A stretch of 10,245 nucleotides of DNA from Anaerolineaceae bacterium. Its GTDB lineage: Bacteria > Chloroflexota > Anaerolineae > Anaerolineales > Anaerolineaceae. This document shows, in pieces, positions 1 to 6,758 of the stretch. The number at the start of each line of letters is the position of its first letter. Position 1 is the first letter of the stretch. The stretch lies in contig JAIOTF010000170.1 in NCBI GenBank assembly GCA_021107195.1, forward strand, positions 1 to 10,245, given 5' to 3'. The translations under genes were made by a program, and so were the position numbers. The notes under the pieces were generated by a model. That model was not told the origin of the DNA. It saw nothing but the letters and a program-made list of their open reading frames with translations, and searched no databases.

Positions 1-1605
1 CTTCTGCTGGTGTTGGTTTTCTGGGCGGTATTTCTCTTCCTGTTGGCGGTGGCTGTTTGTACTCCTTTTGCCATTCGATTGAACAATTTACGCTTTATCC
101 TCGAGCGGATTTTCAGTGTGCTGGTCTGGGGAATTGCTGCGCTTCTGGAGACAGCAATCTTTTTGTGGTTCAGCTACCGGAGTACTTCTCGTTTTTCTGT
201 GACTAAAATCTGGAAAACAATGGTGATTCTGGTAATTCTGGCCGGAAGCATAATGATGTGGTTGATCACCATGTTCCGGATGGAATTCTTTACCAGCATA
301 CCTTTTTGGGTTTGGTTTTACCATGATATGGGGCAGTATGATTTTCTCTTTCTGGGGGTATTGGCTGGCGCCGCTGCAGTGGTGTATTGGGTGCTGGCAG
401 GGGATGAAAATGTGCGCCATAAGCTGCTGGTGCTGGTGCTGCTGGGATTTGCTTTGCAGGCAAGTTTCGGTTTTATCGCTGGCAATGGTTTCGCTTCTAT
501 TCAGCGCATGGCAGAGAATTCTGCCCACATGCGTTACTACGAGCGTGCTGCTGACAACCCGCGTTTGTGGGATGCATTGACCGATTATGAAACGCATTAT
601 GGCTGGGATCATTTTTTAGGCACAAAGCCACCCGGCGTGATCTCTTTTTACATTGTGATGCAGCGTCTTTCGAACCTGATTAATCCAGTGACGACTTACT
701 ATGGACGGCTCAGTCGATTGACCATGTTCCTGGCGTATGCCATGCCTTTGATCACCTACCTGACGCTGATTCCGCTCTATGCATTCAGTAAGATCTTTTT
801 TAAGGAGCAGGAAATCTGGCTGCCGTTGATCTTCTATCTTGTTTTTCCCAACACGTTATTGCAAATGTTGGAATTGGACATTTCACTTTTCCCTTTGCTG
901 TTCTTGCTGGCCTTGTTGCTGACTCATAAAGTGATTCGCACACAGTCTTTCTGGTGGGCATTAGTGGCAGGTGCTGCTGCTTATCTTTCTATCTTTTTTT
1001 CATTTTCCTTGCTGATGCTCATTCCTCTGTCGTTGGCTTGGATTGGGATAGAATACCTCTATCATTGGCAGGACACAAATTTTTGGCACAAGGTGAAGAT
1101 CATTTGCGGCTATTTATTAGGCGTGATTGCATTAGGTCTGGTTTTCTACGGGATGTTCCAGTACGATGCCGTACAGCGTTATCAGAGTGCGATTACAATG
1201 CACCGGCAGATGAAACTTCTCGCGACCGGTTTTGAACAATTGAAAGATGCCTGGGTGTTGAACAGTATTGAATTCACCATGTGGATCGGTTTTCCTGTGG
1301 CAGTGTTGCTGGTCATGCGTACGGTGAAGTCTGGCCTCGCCTTTTGCCAGCGCCGGGCTGATGCATTGGACCGTTTGTATGCGGCTTTTCTTCCCACTTT
1401 TATTTTGCTCAATGTGTTTGGGCAAACCCGCAGCGAAGTTGGACGGCTTTGGGCATTCTTCATGCCACTGGTTTCCATCTTTATTACGCCTGAGGCGCTG
1501 CGGCTTTTCAAACAAAAGAAAATCTCTGTATATTTCCTGTTGTTTTTGGAATTGATAACAGCATTTCTGATTTTTAAGTTTCAAAATGCGTTGACTGATA
1601 TTTGA
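1..1605 (+). CDS. GT-C/GT39-like polytopic membrane glycosyltransferase, 5' end outside window
   Basis: This is a very hydrophobic protein with roughly 11-13 predicted membrane segments, of the kind that transfers sugars from a polyprenyl-phosphate donor to a lipid or protein on the outer face of the membrane. The reading frame is open to base 1. A GTG at 10 could be a start, but it has no ribosome binding site, so the true start is probably upstream; 534 codons plus stop are visible. The best family signal is the hydrophilic loop at about residues 180-215 counted from the GTG, with several Asp/Glu, a YGWDHF segment and then TKPPG. This resembles the acidic loop plus KPP signature of GT39/ArnT/PMT-like enzymes. 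The C-terminal third has further membrane helices and no soluble domain. The gene ends 50 bases before the methyltransferase start and may be cotranscribed with it. The family call is by motif and topology; acceptor and sugar are unknown, and an O-antigen ligase-like or uncharacterised membrane protein is the alternative. Confidence 0.72.
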   Translation, partial: LLLVLVFWAVFLFLLAVAVCTPFAIRLNNLRFILERIFSVLVWGIAALLETAIFLWFSYRSTSRFSVTKIWKTMVILVILAGSIMMWLITMFRMEFFTSIPFWVWFYHDMGQYDFLFLGVLAGAAAVVYWVLAGDENVRHKLLVLVLLGFALQASFGFIAGNGFASIQRMAENSAHMRYYERAADNPRLWDALTDYETHYGWDHFLGTKPPGVISFYIVMQRLSNLINPVTTYYGRLSRLTMFLAYAMPLITYLTLIPLYAFSKIFFKEQEIWLPLIFYLVFPNTLLQMLELDISLFPLLFLLALLLTHKVIRTQSFWWALVAGAAAYLSIFFSFSLLMLIPLSLAWIGIEYLYHWQDTNFWHKVKIICGYLLGVIALGLVFYGMFQYDAVQRYQSAITMHRQMKLLATGFEQLKDAWVLNSIEFTMWIGFPVAVLLVMRTVKSGLAFCQRRADALDRLYAAFLPTFILLNVFGQTRSEVGRLWAFFMPLVSIFITPEALRLFKQKKISVYFLLFLELITAFLIFKFQNALTDI

Positions 1606-1643
1606 TTTGTTCTGAAGCGGCAGATAGTTTTGATTGCCAGAAG

Positions 1644-1650
1644 AAAGGAA
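1644..1650 (+). promoter_or_regulatory. Ribosome binding site choosing the methyltransferase start
   Basis: AAAGGAA lies five bases before ATG at 1656. It favours this ATG over an in-frame upstream ATT-type extension beginning at 1602, whose first 18 codons have no family resemblance and would overlap the previous gene. Confidence 0.65.
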
Positions 1651-1655
1651 CGTTA

Positions 1656-2351
1656 ATGGATCATTTTGAAAAGATTTACGCCAGTAAGGCCGATGAGTAT
1701 CATCGCATGATTGCGGTGGAAGATGTGGATGGTAATTTGTTGCCAGCTCTGGAAGCGATAACTCTGCTGAAGGGACGACGTATTTTGGATCTTGGCAGCG
1801 GCACGGGGCGTTTGCCGCTTCTTTTGGGCGGCCAGCCCGCAATACTTGTCGCACTTGATCTTAATTATCCGATGCTTGCTGAACAAGCCAGGCAGCGGCA
1901 GGAAGTTGGCGGAAGTTGGCCCCTGGTGAATGGCGATATGCGTTGGCTGCCTTTAGAGAATGGTTGCTTTGATGTCGTTATCGCTGGCTGGGCGATTGGA
2001 CATCTGCGCGGTTGGTTTGCGAGTCATTGGAAAGATCAAATGGGGCTGATTTTTGAAGAAATGCAGCGCATGGTCACGCCTGGTGGCGCTTTGATCGTAT
2101 TAGAGACGATGACAACGGGCAGTACGCAGCCTGCGCCACCGACCGAAGGGTTGGCTGAATACTATCAGTGGATGGAAACACAGTGGGGGTTTCAGCGTCA
2201 GGTGATCCCAACGGATTATCAATTCGCTGATCTTGAGCAGGCTGTTGCCTATACCGAATTCTTTTTTGGGCCTGAACTTGCAAAAACCATTCGCGAGAAT
2301 AAATGGGTGCGTTTGCCGGAGTGGACGGGGGTGTGGGGTAAATCCGTCTGA
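1656..2351 (+). CDS. Class I SAM-dependent methyltransferase
   Basis: A 231-residue soluble protein with the Rossmann-like fold of Methyltransf_11/25-type enzymes, which move a methyl group from S-adenosylmethionine to a small molecule or lipid. Motif I is ILDLGSGTGRLP at residues 43-54. It is followed by the acidic end of strand 2 (VALDLN, Asp68), the NGD segment at 92-94 and the strand-4 motif FDVVIAGWAIGHL at 105-117. A later GGALIVLETM segment fits strand 5. The length is normal for a stand-alone enzyme. The ATG is supported by a ribosome binding site five bases upstream. Its substrate is not readable from the sequence. Being next to a membrane glycosyltransferase suggests, weakly, modification of a lipid, quinone or glycan. 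A perfect 10-base tandem repeat lies inside the gene at 1901-1920 but does not break the frame. Confidence 0.9.
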   Translation: MDHFEKIYASKADEYHRMIAVEDVDGNLLPALEAITLLKGRRILDLGSGTGRLPLLLGGQPAILVALDLNYPMLAEQARQRQEVGGSWPLVNGDMRWLPLENGCFDVVIAGWAIGHLRGWFASHWKDQMGLIFEEMQRMVTPGGALIVLETMTTGSTQPAPPTEGLAEYYQWMETQWGFQRQVIPTDYQFADLEQAVAYTEFFFGPELAKTIRENKWVRLPEWTGVWGKSV

Positions 2352-2396
2352 TCGAGAATTGAGCCGATCAATCATCAGGTCATAGTTAAATATCCT

Positions 2397-2404
2397 GGAA
2401 GGAG
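2397..2404 (+). promoter_or_regulatory. Ribosome binding site of the MFS remnant
   Basis: GGAAGGAG lies five bases before a TTG codon at 2410 that begins an EmrB-like N-terminus. The preserved site shows that 2410 was the start of a once-functional gene. Confidence 0.6.
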
Positions 2405-2409
2405 CCTGA

Positions 2410-2673
2410 TTGCAGAAAATATCCCTAAAATGGTTGGCTATGTTGGGGATTTCGTTGGGAGTTTTCATGGCAACCCTGGATTCTAGCATTGTCAATATCT
2501 CTCTGCCGGCGCTGGTTGAAGAGTTAAATACCGATTTTGTTACAGCGCGGTAGGGCTATGGGGTGCTTGACGCGGCGGTTTCTGTGGGGATTGCCATAGT
2601 ACTTCTGCTGGGTGGTATATTGATCAGTGCCTGGGGATGGCAGTCTATGGCCGGGGCTGGTGCCGTTGGTGCT
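2410..2673 (+). pseudogene. Remnant of a DHA2-family (EmrB/QacA-like) MFS drug exporter
   Basis: From TTG 2410 the frame reads a typical DHA2 N-terminus: a basic start, a first membrane helix, then the hallmark segment MATLDSSIVNISLPAL at codons 20-35 and EELNTDF. It stops at an in-frame TAG (2551-2553, codon 48). The same frame then reads about 40 more codons: GYGVLDAAVSVGIAI, LLLGGILISAWGWQSM and a final AGAGAVGAL. These look like a later transporter helix (around TM5/TM6 or an equivalent), not the QWVVLAYLL-like segment expected directly after TM1. An intact exporter has about 450-550 residues, so at least one internal deletion and the loss of the whole C-terminal part are implied. Similarity to a transporter ends at about 2673, where the stop codon of the convergent amidohydrolase begins. 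The first half is confidently DHA2; the assignment of the second half is weaker. A 47-residue product is unlikely to function. Confidence 0.75.
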
Positions 2674-4005
2674 TTAAATATCACGAGCTTTCGACCACAA
2701 GCGTTCTGCTGCAGACCTTGTTTTCGACAACAGATCGTCCCGGTCGATACCGATAGCACGGCCATCTTGGACGCGAATCATTCCATCAACCATCACCATA
2801 CTGACATCGTTGGCGTTCCTGTAAAGGAGCATTTGTTCGAAAAGGTTGTGTGCACTTAAGGGGGTTGGGAGATTCCCATTTATCAGTTGCAGGTCTGCTT
2901 TCCAGCCGGGGGCGAGCCGGCCAACTTTCTCGAGACCGAGGGCACGTGCGCCCCCTTCTGTGGCCAGGTGCCAGACCAGATGAGCAGGCATCACTCTCGG
3001 GTCCCGGTGGTGGGCCTTGTGGATCAGGAAAGCGCCTCTCATCACCTCGAAAAAGTCGTCGATATAGCCGTCGCTGCCTAACCCCATCGAAATGTCCAAT
3101 GCGGCAAGTTCGGAGATGGGGGCAATGCCGCCGCCCACTTCACAGTTGGACAGCGGCTGGTGGCTGACGCGGACGCCTTTTTGGGCGATAATCTGCATTT
3201 CGACTGCGTCAAGGTGGACGCATTGGGAGGCCAGCAGTCCCGGGCCAGCGATACCAAGCGAGTCGTAGAATTGCAGGGGGCGCAGGCCGTATGTACGCAA
3301 TGTGTACTCGGGTTCGTAAGTGCCCTCCGAGACATGGGCGTGCAGGAGCGCGCTTCTCTCGCCGGCCATGTCGAATGCTGTGCGGATGAATTCGGGGGAA
3401 CAAGTGAAGGTGGTGTGGATACACATCAGGCCGGATACCAGGCCGCCTTCCCGGTTGCAGGTCTCGATGAAGTCGGCGTTTTCTTTCAGCCCCAATTGCC
3501 CGTTTGCTTTGCTGACGCGTTCTGTGGCTTCAAATGACAGAATGCCCCTTATGCCGCTCCGCAAAACACGCTCTTTTTGCGTGGACAGGCAGCCCGGCAG
3601 CGCAAATGGCGCTTCGGTGCAGTTGTAGAAAGCCGTGACTCCGCTGGCGAGCATATCAGCGCAGCGCAGGTCGGTGGCGGCACAGATCATGTCGTGATCC
3701 AATGAATTTTCGACCAGCGGCCACCAAAAGTCCTCAAGGAAGGGCCAAAAACCGGAGGGCGCATTTTCCAGCGGGATGCCGTGTGCCAAAACCCCGTAGA
3801 TATGGGTGTGGGCGTTCACAAATCCCGGGGACAACACTTTGCCCGGTGCTTCTATGATTTGGTCGTTTTGATATTTTCGGCGCAGATGGTCGTTGCTGGC
3901 TATATCTGTGATCGAGTCCCCCTGGATGCGCAGGCCCCAATTATGTTTTGGTGGTTGAAGCGCGCTGCTGATCAACCACTCTGGAAGGATTATTGTAGTG
4001 CTCAT
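2674..4005 (-). CDS. ssnA: SsnA-like metal-dependent amidohydrolase (cytosine/guanine deaminase, Atz/Trz superfamily)
   Basis: A 443-residue amidohydrolase of normal family length, expected to hydrolyse a C-N bond (deamination or ring chemistry) on a nitrogen heterocycle in the cytoplasm. Metal-site motifs run in the expected order: NAHTH (His66, His68), HAHVSE (His224, Glu227), QCVHLD (His264), SHQPLSN (His282) and GLGSDG (Asp312). The FLEDFWWPL segment near residue 90, GTYEPEYTLRTYG-like region, FFEVMRGAFLIHKA and the C-terminal PTPLSAHNLFE/VMVDG stretches resemble E. coli SsnA more than plain cytosine deaminases. The start is the ATG ending at 4005, with AAGGAG six bases upstream, overlapping the hydantoinase stop as ATGA, so the two are translationally coupled. 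A much longer in-frame extension across the hydantoinase gene is only its shadow. SsnA itself has no firmly assigned reaction; a guanine-deaminase, 8-oxoguanine-deaminase or chlorohydrolase-like activity is possible. No terminator is visible after the stop, which abuts the MFS remnant. Confidence 0.88.
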   Translation of the reverse strand: MSTTIILPEWLISSALQPPKHNWGLRIQGDSITDIASNDHLRRKYQNDQIIEAPGKVLSPGFVNAHTHIYGVLAHGIPLENAPSGFWPFLEDFWWPLVENSLDHDMICAATDLRCADMLASGVTAFYNCTEAPFALPGCLSTQKERVLRSGIRGILSFEATERVSKANGQLGLKENADFIETCNREGGLVSGLMCIHTTFTCSPEFIRTAFDMAGERSALLHAHVSEGTYEPEYTLRTYGLRPLQFYDSLGIAGPGLLASQCVHLDAVEMQIIAQKGVRVSHQPLSNCEVGGGIAPISELAALDISMGLGSDGYIDDFFEVMRGAFLIHKAHHRDPRVMPAHLVWHLATEGGARALGLEKVGRLAPGWKADLQLINGNLPTPLSAHNLFEQMLLYRNANDVSMVMVDGMIRVQDGRAIGIDRDDLLSKTRSAAERLWSKARDI

Positions 4006-5390
4006 GGAGTACTCCTTATCCGCGGCAGGCCGCATTTCAAATATTTCCCTTTCCCTGCGACGTTTATTGCTTTTTCGCCGTCGATGAGCACTTCGCCGCG
4101 CAGCAGGGTTTTTACAGGGTAGCCTTGAAGTTGGAATCCTTCGTAGGGGGTGTAGTCGACGTTTTCGTGAAGCATGGTGTGGGATAGCGTCTTTTTTATC
4201 TTTGGATCGAACAGCACGATGTCTGCGTCCGCGCCGGGGAGGAGTGATCCTTTGCGCGGATACAGCCCAAATATGACAGCAGGATTGGTGCAGCACAGAG
4301 ACACCCATTGGTTCAGGCTGATCAGCCCTTTGCGGACGCCGTACGAGTAGACCAGGGCCAACCTGGATTCGATCCCGGGCAGACCCCCGGGAATCTCCGT
4401 AAACCGTTCGCTCCCCATGTCTTTCTGTCCAACGAAGTTGAAGGGGCAGTGATCCGTGCCGATGGTGCGGATGCTTCCGGTGCCTAGGGCGGCCCACAGC
4501 GCCGCGCAATCCTCCGCTTTCCGCAGCGGAGGCTGGCAGACGAATTTTGCGGCTTCAAACCCGGGTCGTTGATATTCGGCCTCCGTTAGCAGCAGATATT
4601 GGGTACAGGTTTCACCGAGGACATTTTGCCCCCGTAGTTGCGCGGCTGCCACCGCTTTGGCCCCTTTGGCGGATGAAATATGGACGATGTAAACCGGCGC
4701 GCAGACGGCCTCCGCCAGGGAGAGTATGCGCGCCACCGCCTCTCCTTCAGCAATGTCCGGGCGGCTGAGGGGGTGATATTGTGGGGCTAGTTTCCCGCTA
4801 TCGAGCAATTTTTGCGTGAAGTATTTGACTATCGAGTCGTTTTCGGAGTGGACAATGACGAGACCTTTGTGCGCGGATACGGCTTGCAGCACTTTCAGAA
4901 ATTCGCTGTCAGTCAAACGCAGACCAGCGTAGGTTGTATAGACTTTGAACGAAGTGACTCCGGTCTCGATCATTGCGGGAATCTCGTCGAGGGTGCTGCG
5001 GCTGGCGTTCGACAACGTCATGTGGAAAGCGAAATCTATGGCAGCCCGATTCTCGGCCAGTGATCTTCTCGCGGCCAACGCGTCAACCAGAGATTGGTGA
5101 GGGGCAGTTTCGACGAAATCAATCACCGTGGTTGTGCCGCCATGCGCGGCAGCACGGGTTCCGGTGAACCAATCGTCACTTGATTTGGTCTTGCCGACGG
5201 GCATTTCGAGATGGGTGTGGGGGTCGACCGCGCCGGGAAGTACGTACAGCCCACGGGCATTGATCGTTTTTTCGCCGTGTAGTTTCTGGCCGATGGCAGC
5301 TATCTTTCCGCCAGTGATCCCTAAATCAGCCTGGAAGGTATCGGATAATGTCACCAGTAAACCATCGTGGATAACAAGATCGAAGGGCAT
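4002..5390 (-). CDS. hyuA: Dihydropyrimidinase/D-hydantoinase-type cyclic amidohydrolase
   Basis: A 462-residue enzyme of normal length for dihydropyrimidinases, which open the cyclic amide bond of dihydropyrimidines, hydantoins or related ureides to N-carbamoyl acids. The binuclear metal site is complete by motif: PGAVDPHTH (His58, His60), the carbamylated lysine in TSFKVYTTY (Lys149, with the substrate-stabilising Tyr nearby), VIVHSEN (His181), YIVHIS (His237) and GTDHCPF (Asp313). FTGTRAAAHGGTTTVIDF near residue 75 and the C-terminal HENVDYTPYEGF are family signatures, and the overall wording is close to E. coli HyuA. The ATG at 5390 is preferred, with GGAGG four bases upstream; a TTG 33 bases further up would swallow that site. 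The stop overlaps the SsnA-like start by four bases. No beta-ureidopropionase or carbamoylase follows in the window, so a later step must be encoded elsewhere. Exact ring substrate is unknown; an allantoinase or a paralogue for a purine breakdown intermediate is possible. Confidence 0.92.
   Translation of the reverse strand: MPFDLVIHDGLLVTLSDTFQADLGITGGKIAAIGQKLHGEKTINARGLYVLPGAVDPHTHLEMPVGKTKSSDDWFTGTRAAAHGGTTTVIDFVETAPHQSLVDALAARRSLAENRAAIDFAFHMTLSNASRSTLDEIPAMIETGVTSFKVYTTYAGLRLTDSEFLKVLQAVSAHKGLVIVHSENDSIVKYFTQKLLDSGKLAPQYHPLSRPDIAEGEAVARILSLAEAVCAPVYIVHISSAKGAKAVAAAQLRGQNVLGETCTQYLLLTEAEYQRPGFEAAKFVCQPPLRKAEDCAALWAALGTGSIRTIGTDHCPFNFVGQKDMGSERFTEIPGGLPGIESRLALVYSYGVRKGLISLNQWVSLCCTNPAVIFGLYPRKGSLLPGADADIVLFDPKIKKTLSHTMLHENVDYTPYEGFQLQGYPVKTLLRGEVLIDGEKAINVAGKGKYLKCGLPRIRSTP
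4012..4017 (-). promoter_or_regulatory. Ribosome binding site of the SsnA-like gene inside the end of hyuA
   Basis: AAGGAG on the minus strand lies within the last codons of the hydantoinase gene, six bases before the ATG at 4005. It fixes the start of the downstream gene and supports coupled translation through the ATGA overlap. Confidence 0.75.
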
Positions 5391-5394
5391 TGGG

Positions 5395-5399
5395 CCTCC
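5395..5399 (-). promoter_or_regulatory. Ribosome binding site of hyuA
   Basis: GGAGG on the minus strand, four bases before the ATG at 5390. The spacing is slightly short, but the site decides between this ATG and an upstream TTG. Confidence 0.55.
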
Positions 5400-5439
5400 A
5401 CATATTATTTCGCATTTGAGCAAAAGATGGCAGGTTGCT

Positions 5440-5465
5440 TGTGACTCGTGAAATGTGATGCGTGA
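5440..5465. repeat. Two imperfect 12-base direct repeats upstream of hyuA
   Basis: TGTGACTCGTGA (5440-5451) and TGTGATGCGTGA (5454-5465) match at 10 of 12 positions with a 14-base period. They lie 50-75 bases upstream of the hyuA start in the 111-base gap after the PreA-like gene. The position fits a regulator binding region for an internal promoter, but no clear -35/-10 pair accompanies it apart from a possible TATGAT on the minus strand nearby. Confidence 0.35.
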
Positions 5466-5483
5466 TTTTCTTATGCATCATAT
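5453..5483. repeat. Imperfect inverted repeat upstream of hyuA
   Basis: Eleven-base arms (5453-5463 and 5473-5483) around a 9-base centre are complementary at 9 of 11 positions; the core is TGATGC/GCATCA. It overlaps the second direct repeat. There is no T-run, so it is a better candidate operator than a terminator for the PreA-like gene. Confidence 0.35.
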
Positions 5484-5501
5484 TCCTGTGCGGCTTTTGC
5501 G

Positions 5502-6629
5502 CTACGGGATTATTTCACTCGTCAGCGCCTGCGGCGCGCAGACGGACGAACACAGCCCGCACGATCTGCACTTTTCGCTGTCGAGTGACGTGATTATACT
5601 TTCATCGCGGCGGGTGTTCCCGAAGAGTTGACGAGCGTTATAGGGACACACTATCACACATTTTCGACAGAGGTTGCATAGGAGCGGATCAAAATAGAAT
5701 TTGAGACCGCTTGAGGTTTGGTTGGAATCCAGGTGGGGCAGAGCAGATCCAATGATCTCCTCCAGGCTGGCGTAATCATGTTCCGTAAGCCATAGGGCTA
5801 ATTTATCCAGGGTCTTCGTAAACCACTCGTTGCCGTAGAGTATGGGAGCCGAGCACACGCCAACGGCATCAGCCCCGGCCATGGTCATTTCGATCACGTC
5901 CGCAGCGGAGAAAATACCACCTGTGCCTACAACAGGTTTGCCAAAGCGTTTCTTGAGATCAGCGACGATAGAAAGCGCCAACGGTTTGATGGCTGCGCCT
6001 GACATCCACCCTTTGCCCCCTGCGCTTGCCAGGAGCGGGCGGCTTGTTTCGATGTCGATTTGTAGGGCCGGGCCAATCGAATCGATGGCGGTGAATCCGC
6101 TGCAACCCGCTTCCAGGGCTGCCTCAGCGGTGGGCAGCAATTCAGCGCCCCAGTTGAAGCTCAACTTGGCCAGGATGGGAAGATCAGTGTTGGCTCTGAC
6201 AGCCGCAATTAGCAGGCTCATCTCAGCAGCTGAATAAGAGACACATTCGATGATATCCACGCCTTCGCTCAGTGCCACAGGCTCAATGAACTTTTCGACA
6301 TCATGTGCGGTGTGTCCAACGCTGACGATCAAAGCTCCTGGATGGCCTGCGAGGGCCGGGATTTCTTCGTAAACCCATTCTTCCCAGGAAATATCCGACC
6401 ACTCTTCAGCATTGATGAGGGTGTTGCGTAATCCCCTGGAGGCCGGAGCGAGGATGTGCGGGGTGGGGTTGACGGGCAGCGTGGGACGTAGCGTCTTGGT
6501 GACGACCGCGCCGGCGCCGGCTTTGTATGCCTCCCAAATGCCCGCGGCGCCATAAGAGCGCGGTCCGGAAGCTAACACCAGCGGGTTGGGTAGTTCACAA
6601 TCGAATAGCTGAGTTCGTAGTTTTGCCAT
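5502..6629 (-). CDS. PreA/dihydroorotate dehydrogenase-like flavoprotein with C-terminal 2x[4Fe-4S] ferredoxin domain
   Basis: A 375-residue cytoplasmic protein. Residues about 1-300 form a TIM barrel of the DHOD/PreA type, and 318-364 carry two [4Fe-4S] motifs (Cys318/321/324/328 and Cys354/357/360/364). The layout matches PreA and the C-terminal part of dihydropyrimidine dehydrogenase, which reduce or oxidise pyrimidine-type rings with FMN and ferredoxin-like electron relay. FMN-type motifs are visible: NPLVLASGP at 15-23, VVTKT with Lys45, AKLS with Lys155, and GTGGIFSAADV at 235-245. The place where the family has N-x-SCPN and then the loop with the catalytic Cys/Ser reads CVSYSAAEM at 129-137 and the loop is missing, so chemistry may differ from true DPD/DHOD. 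No PreT-like NAD(P)H subunit is adjacent; electrons might come from ferredoxin or the neighbouring AOR. The start at 6629 has only a weak ribosome binding site (AAAG) but matches the usual N-terminus. Stop is TAG. Confidence 0.88.
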   Translation of the reverse strand: MAKLRTQLFDCELPNPLVLASGPRSYGAAGIWEAYKAGAGAVVTKTLRPTLPVNPTPHILAPASRGLRNTLINAEEWSDISWEEWVYEEIPALAGHPGALIVSVGHTAHDVEKFIEPVALSEGVDIIECVSYSAAEMSLLIAAVRANTDLPILAKLSFNWGAELLPTAEAALEAGCSGFTAIDSIGPALQIDIETSRPLLASAGGKGWMSGAAIKPLALSIVADLKKRFGKPVVGTGGIFSAADVIEMTMAGADAVGVCSAPILYGNEWFTKTLDKLALWLTEHDYASLEEIIGSALPHLDSNQTSSGLKFYFDPLLCNLCRKCVIVCPYNARQLFGNTRRDESIITSLDSEKCRSCGLCSSVCAPQALTSEIIP

Positions 6630-6670
6630 TTTGCACTTTACTAATCTTTATGCGGCCAAGCTGCAACCAA

Positions 6671-6728
6671 GGGATTCTCCGCGAAGACGCGGAGGATGCC
6701 AAGTTTTTCTTTGCGTTCTTCGTGGTTC
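6671..6728. repeat. Dispersed-type intergenic repeat with hairpin
   Basis: The 129-base gap between the fused AOR and the PreA-like gene holds a sequence of a recognisable style. Read on the minus strand it has ACCACGAAGAACGCAAAG, then an A-rich stretch, then TTGGC and a CTCCGCG-AAGA-CGCGGAG hairpin (perfect 7-base arms at 6677-6683 and 6688-6694). Very similar 'cgaag/cgcgg' sequences recur between genes in many environmental bacterial genomes, so this is probably one copy of a non-coding dispersed element. Its mobility and function are unknown. It could act as an RNA hairpin dividing the operon, but no T-run follows it, so it is not a standard terminator. The repeat identity is from memory of the motif style, not a search. 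Confidence 0.55.
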
Positions 6729-6758
6729 GAAAAATCTCGAGTATGGCTGTTGGGTAAT

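Noticed and set aside
1132..1854. 240-codon open frame on the minus strand
   Set aside because: It lies antisense to the membrane glycosyltransferase and methyltransferase, has no family motifs and a composition typical of a shadow frame.
1901..1920. Perfect 10-base tandem repeat GGAAGTTGGC in the methyltransferase
   Set aside because: Ten bases would shift the frame if it were a new duplication, yet motifs before and after are in the same frame, so it is most likely chance or old; not a frameshift.
2551..2553. Possible recoded amber codon (pyrrolysine-like readthrough) joining both parts of the MFS frame
   Set aside because: The two parts are not adjacent segments of an MFS protein and the rest of the transporter is absent, so gene decay explains it better than recoding.
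4006..4509. In-frame N-terminal extension of the SsnA-like gene across the end of hyuA, to about 611 residues
   Set aside because: The extra residues are arginine/histidine-rich nonsense read out of frame over a clear hydantoinase; a ribosome binding site and the family N-terminus place the start at 4005.
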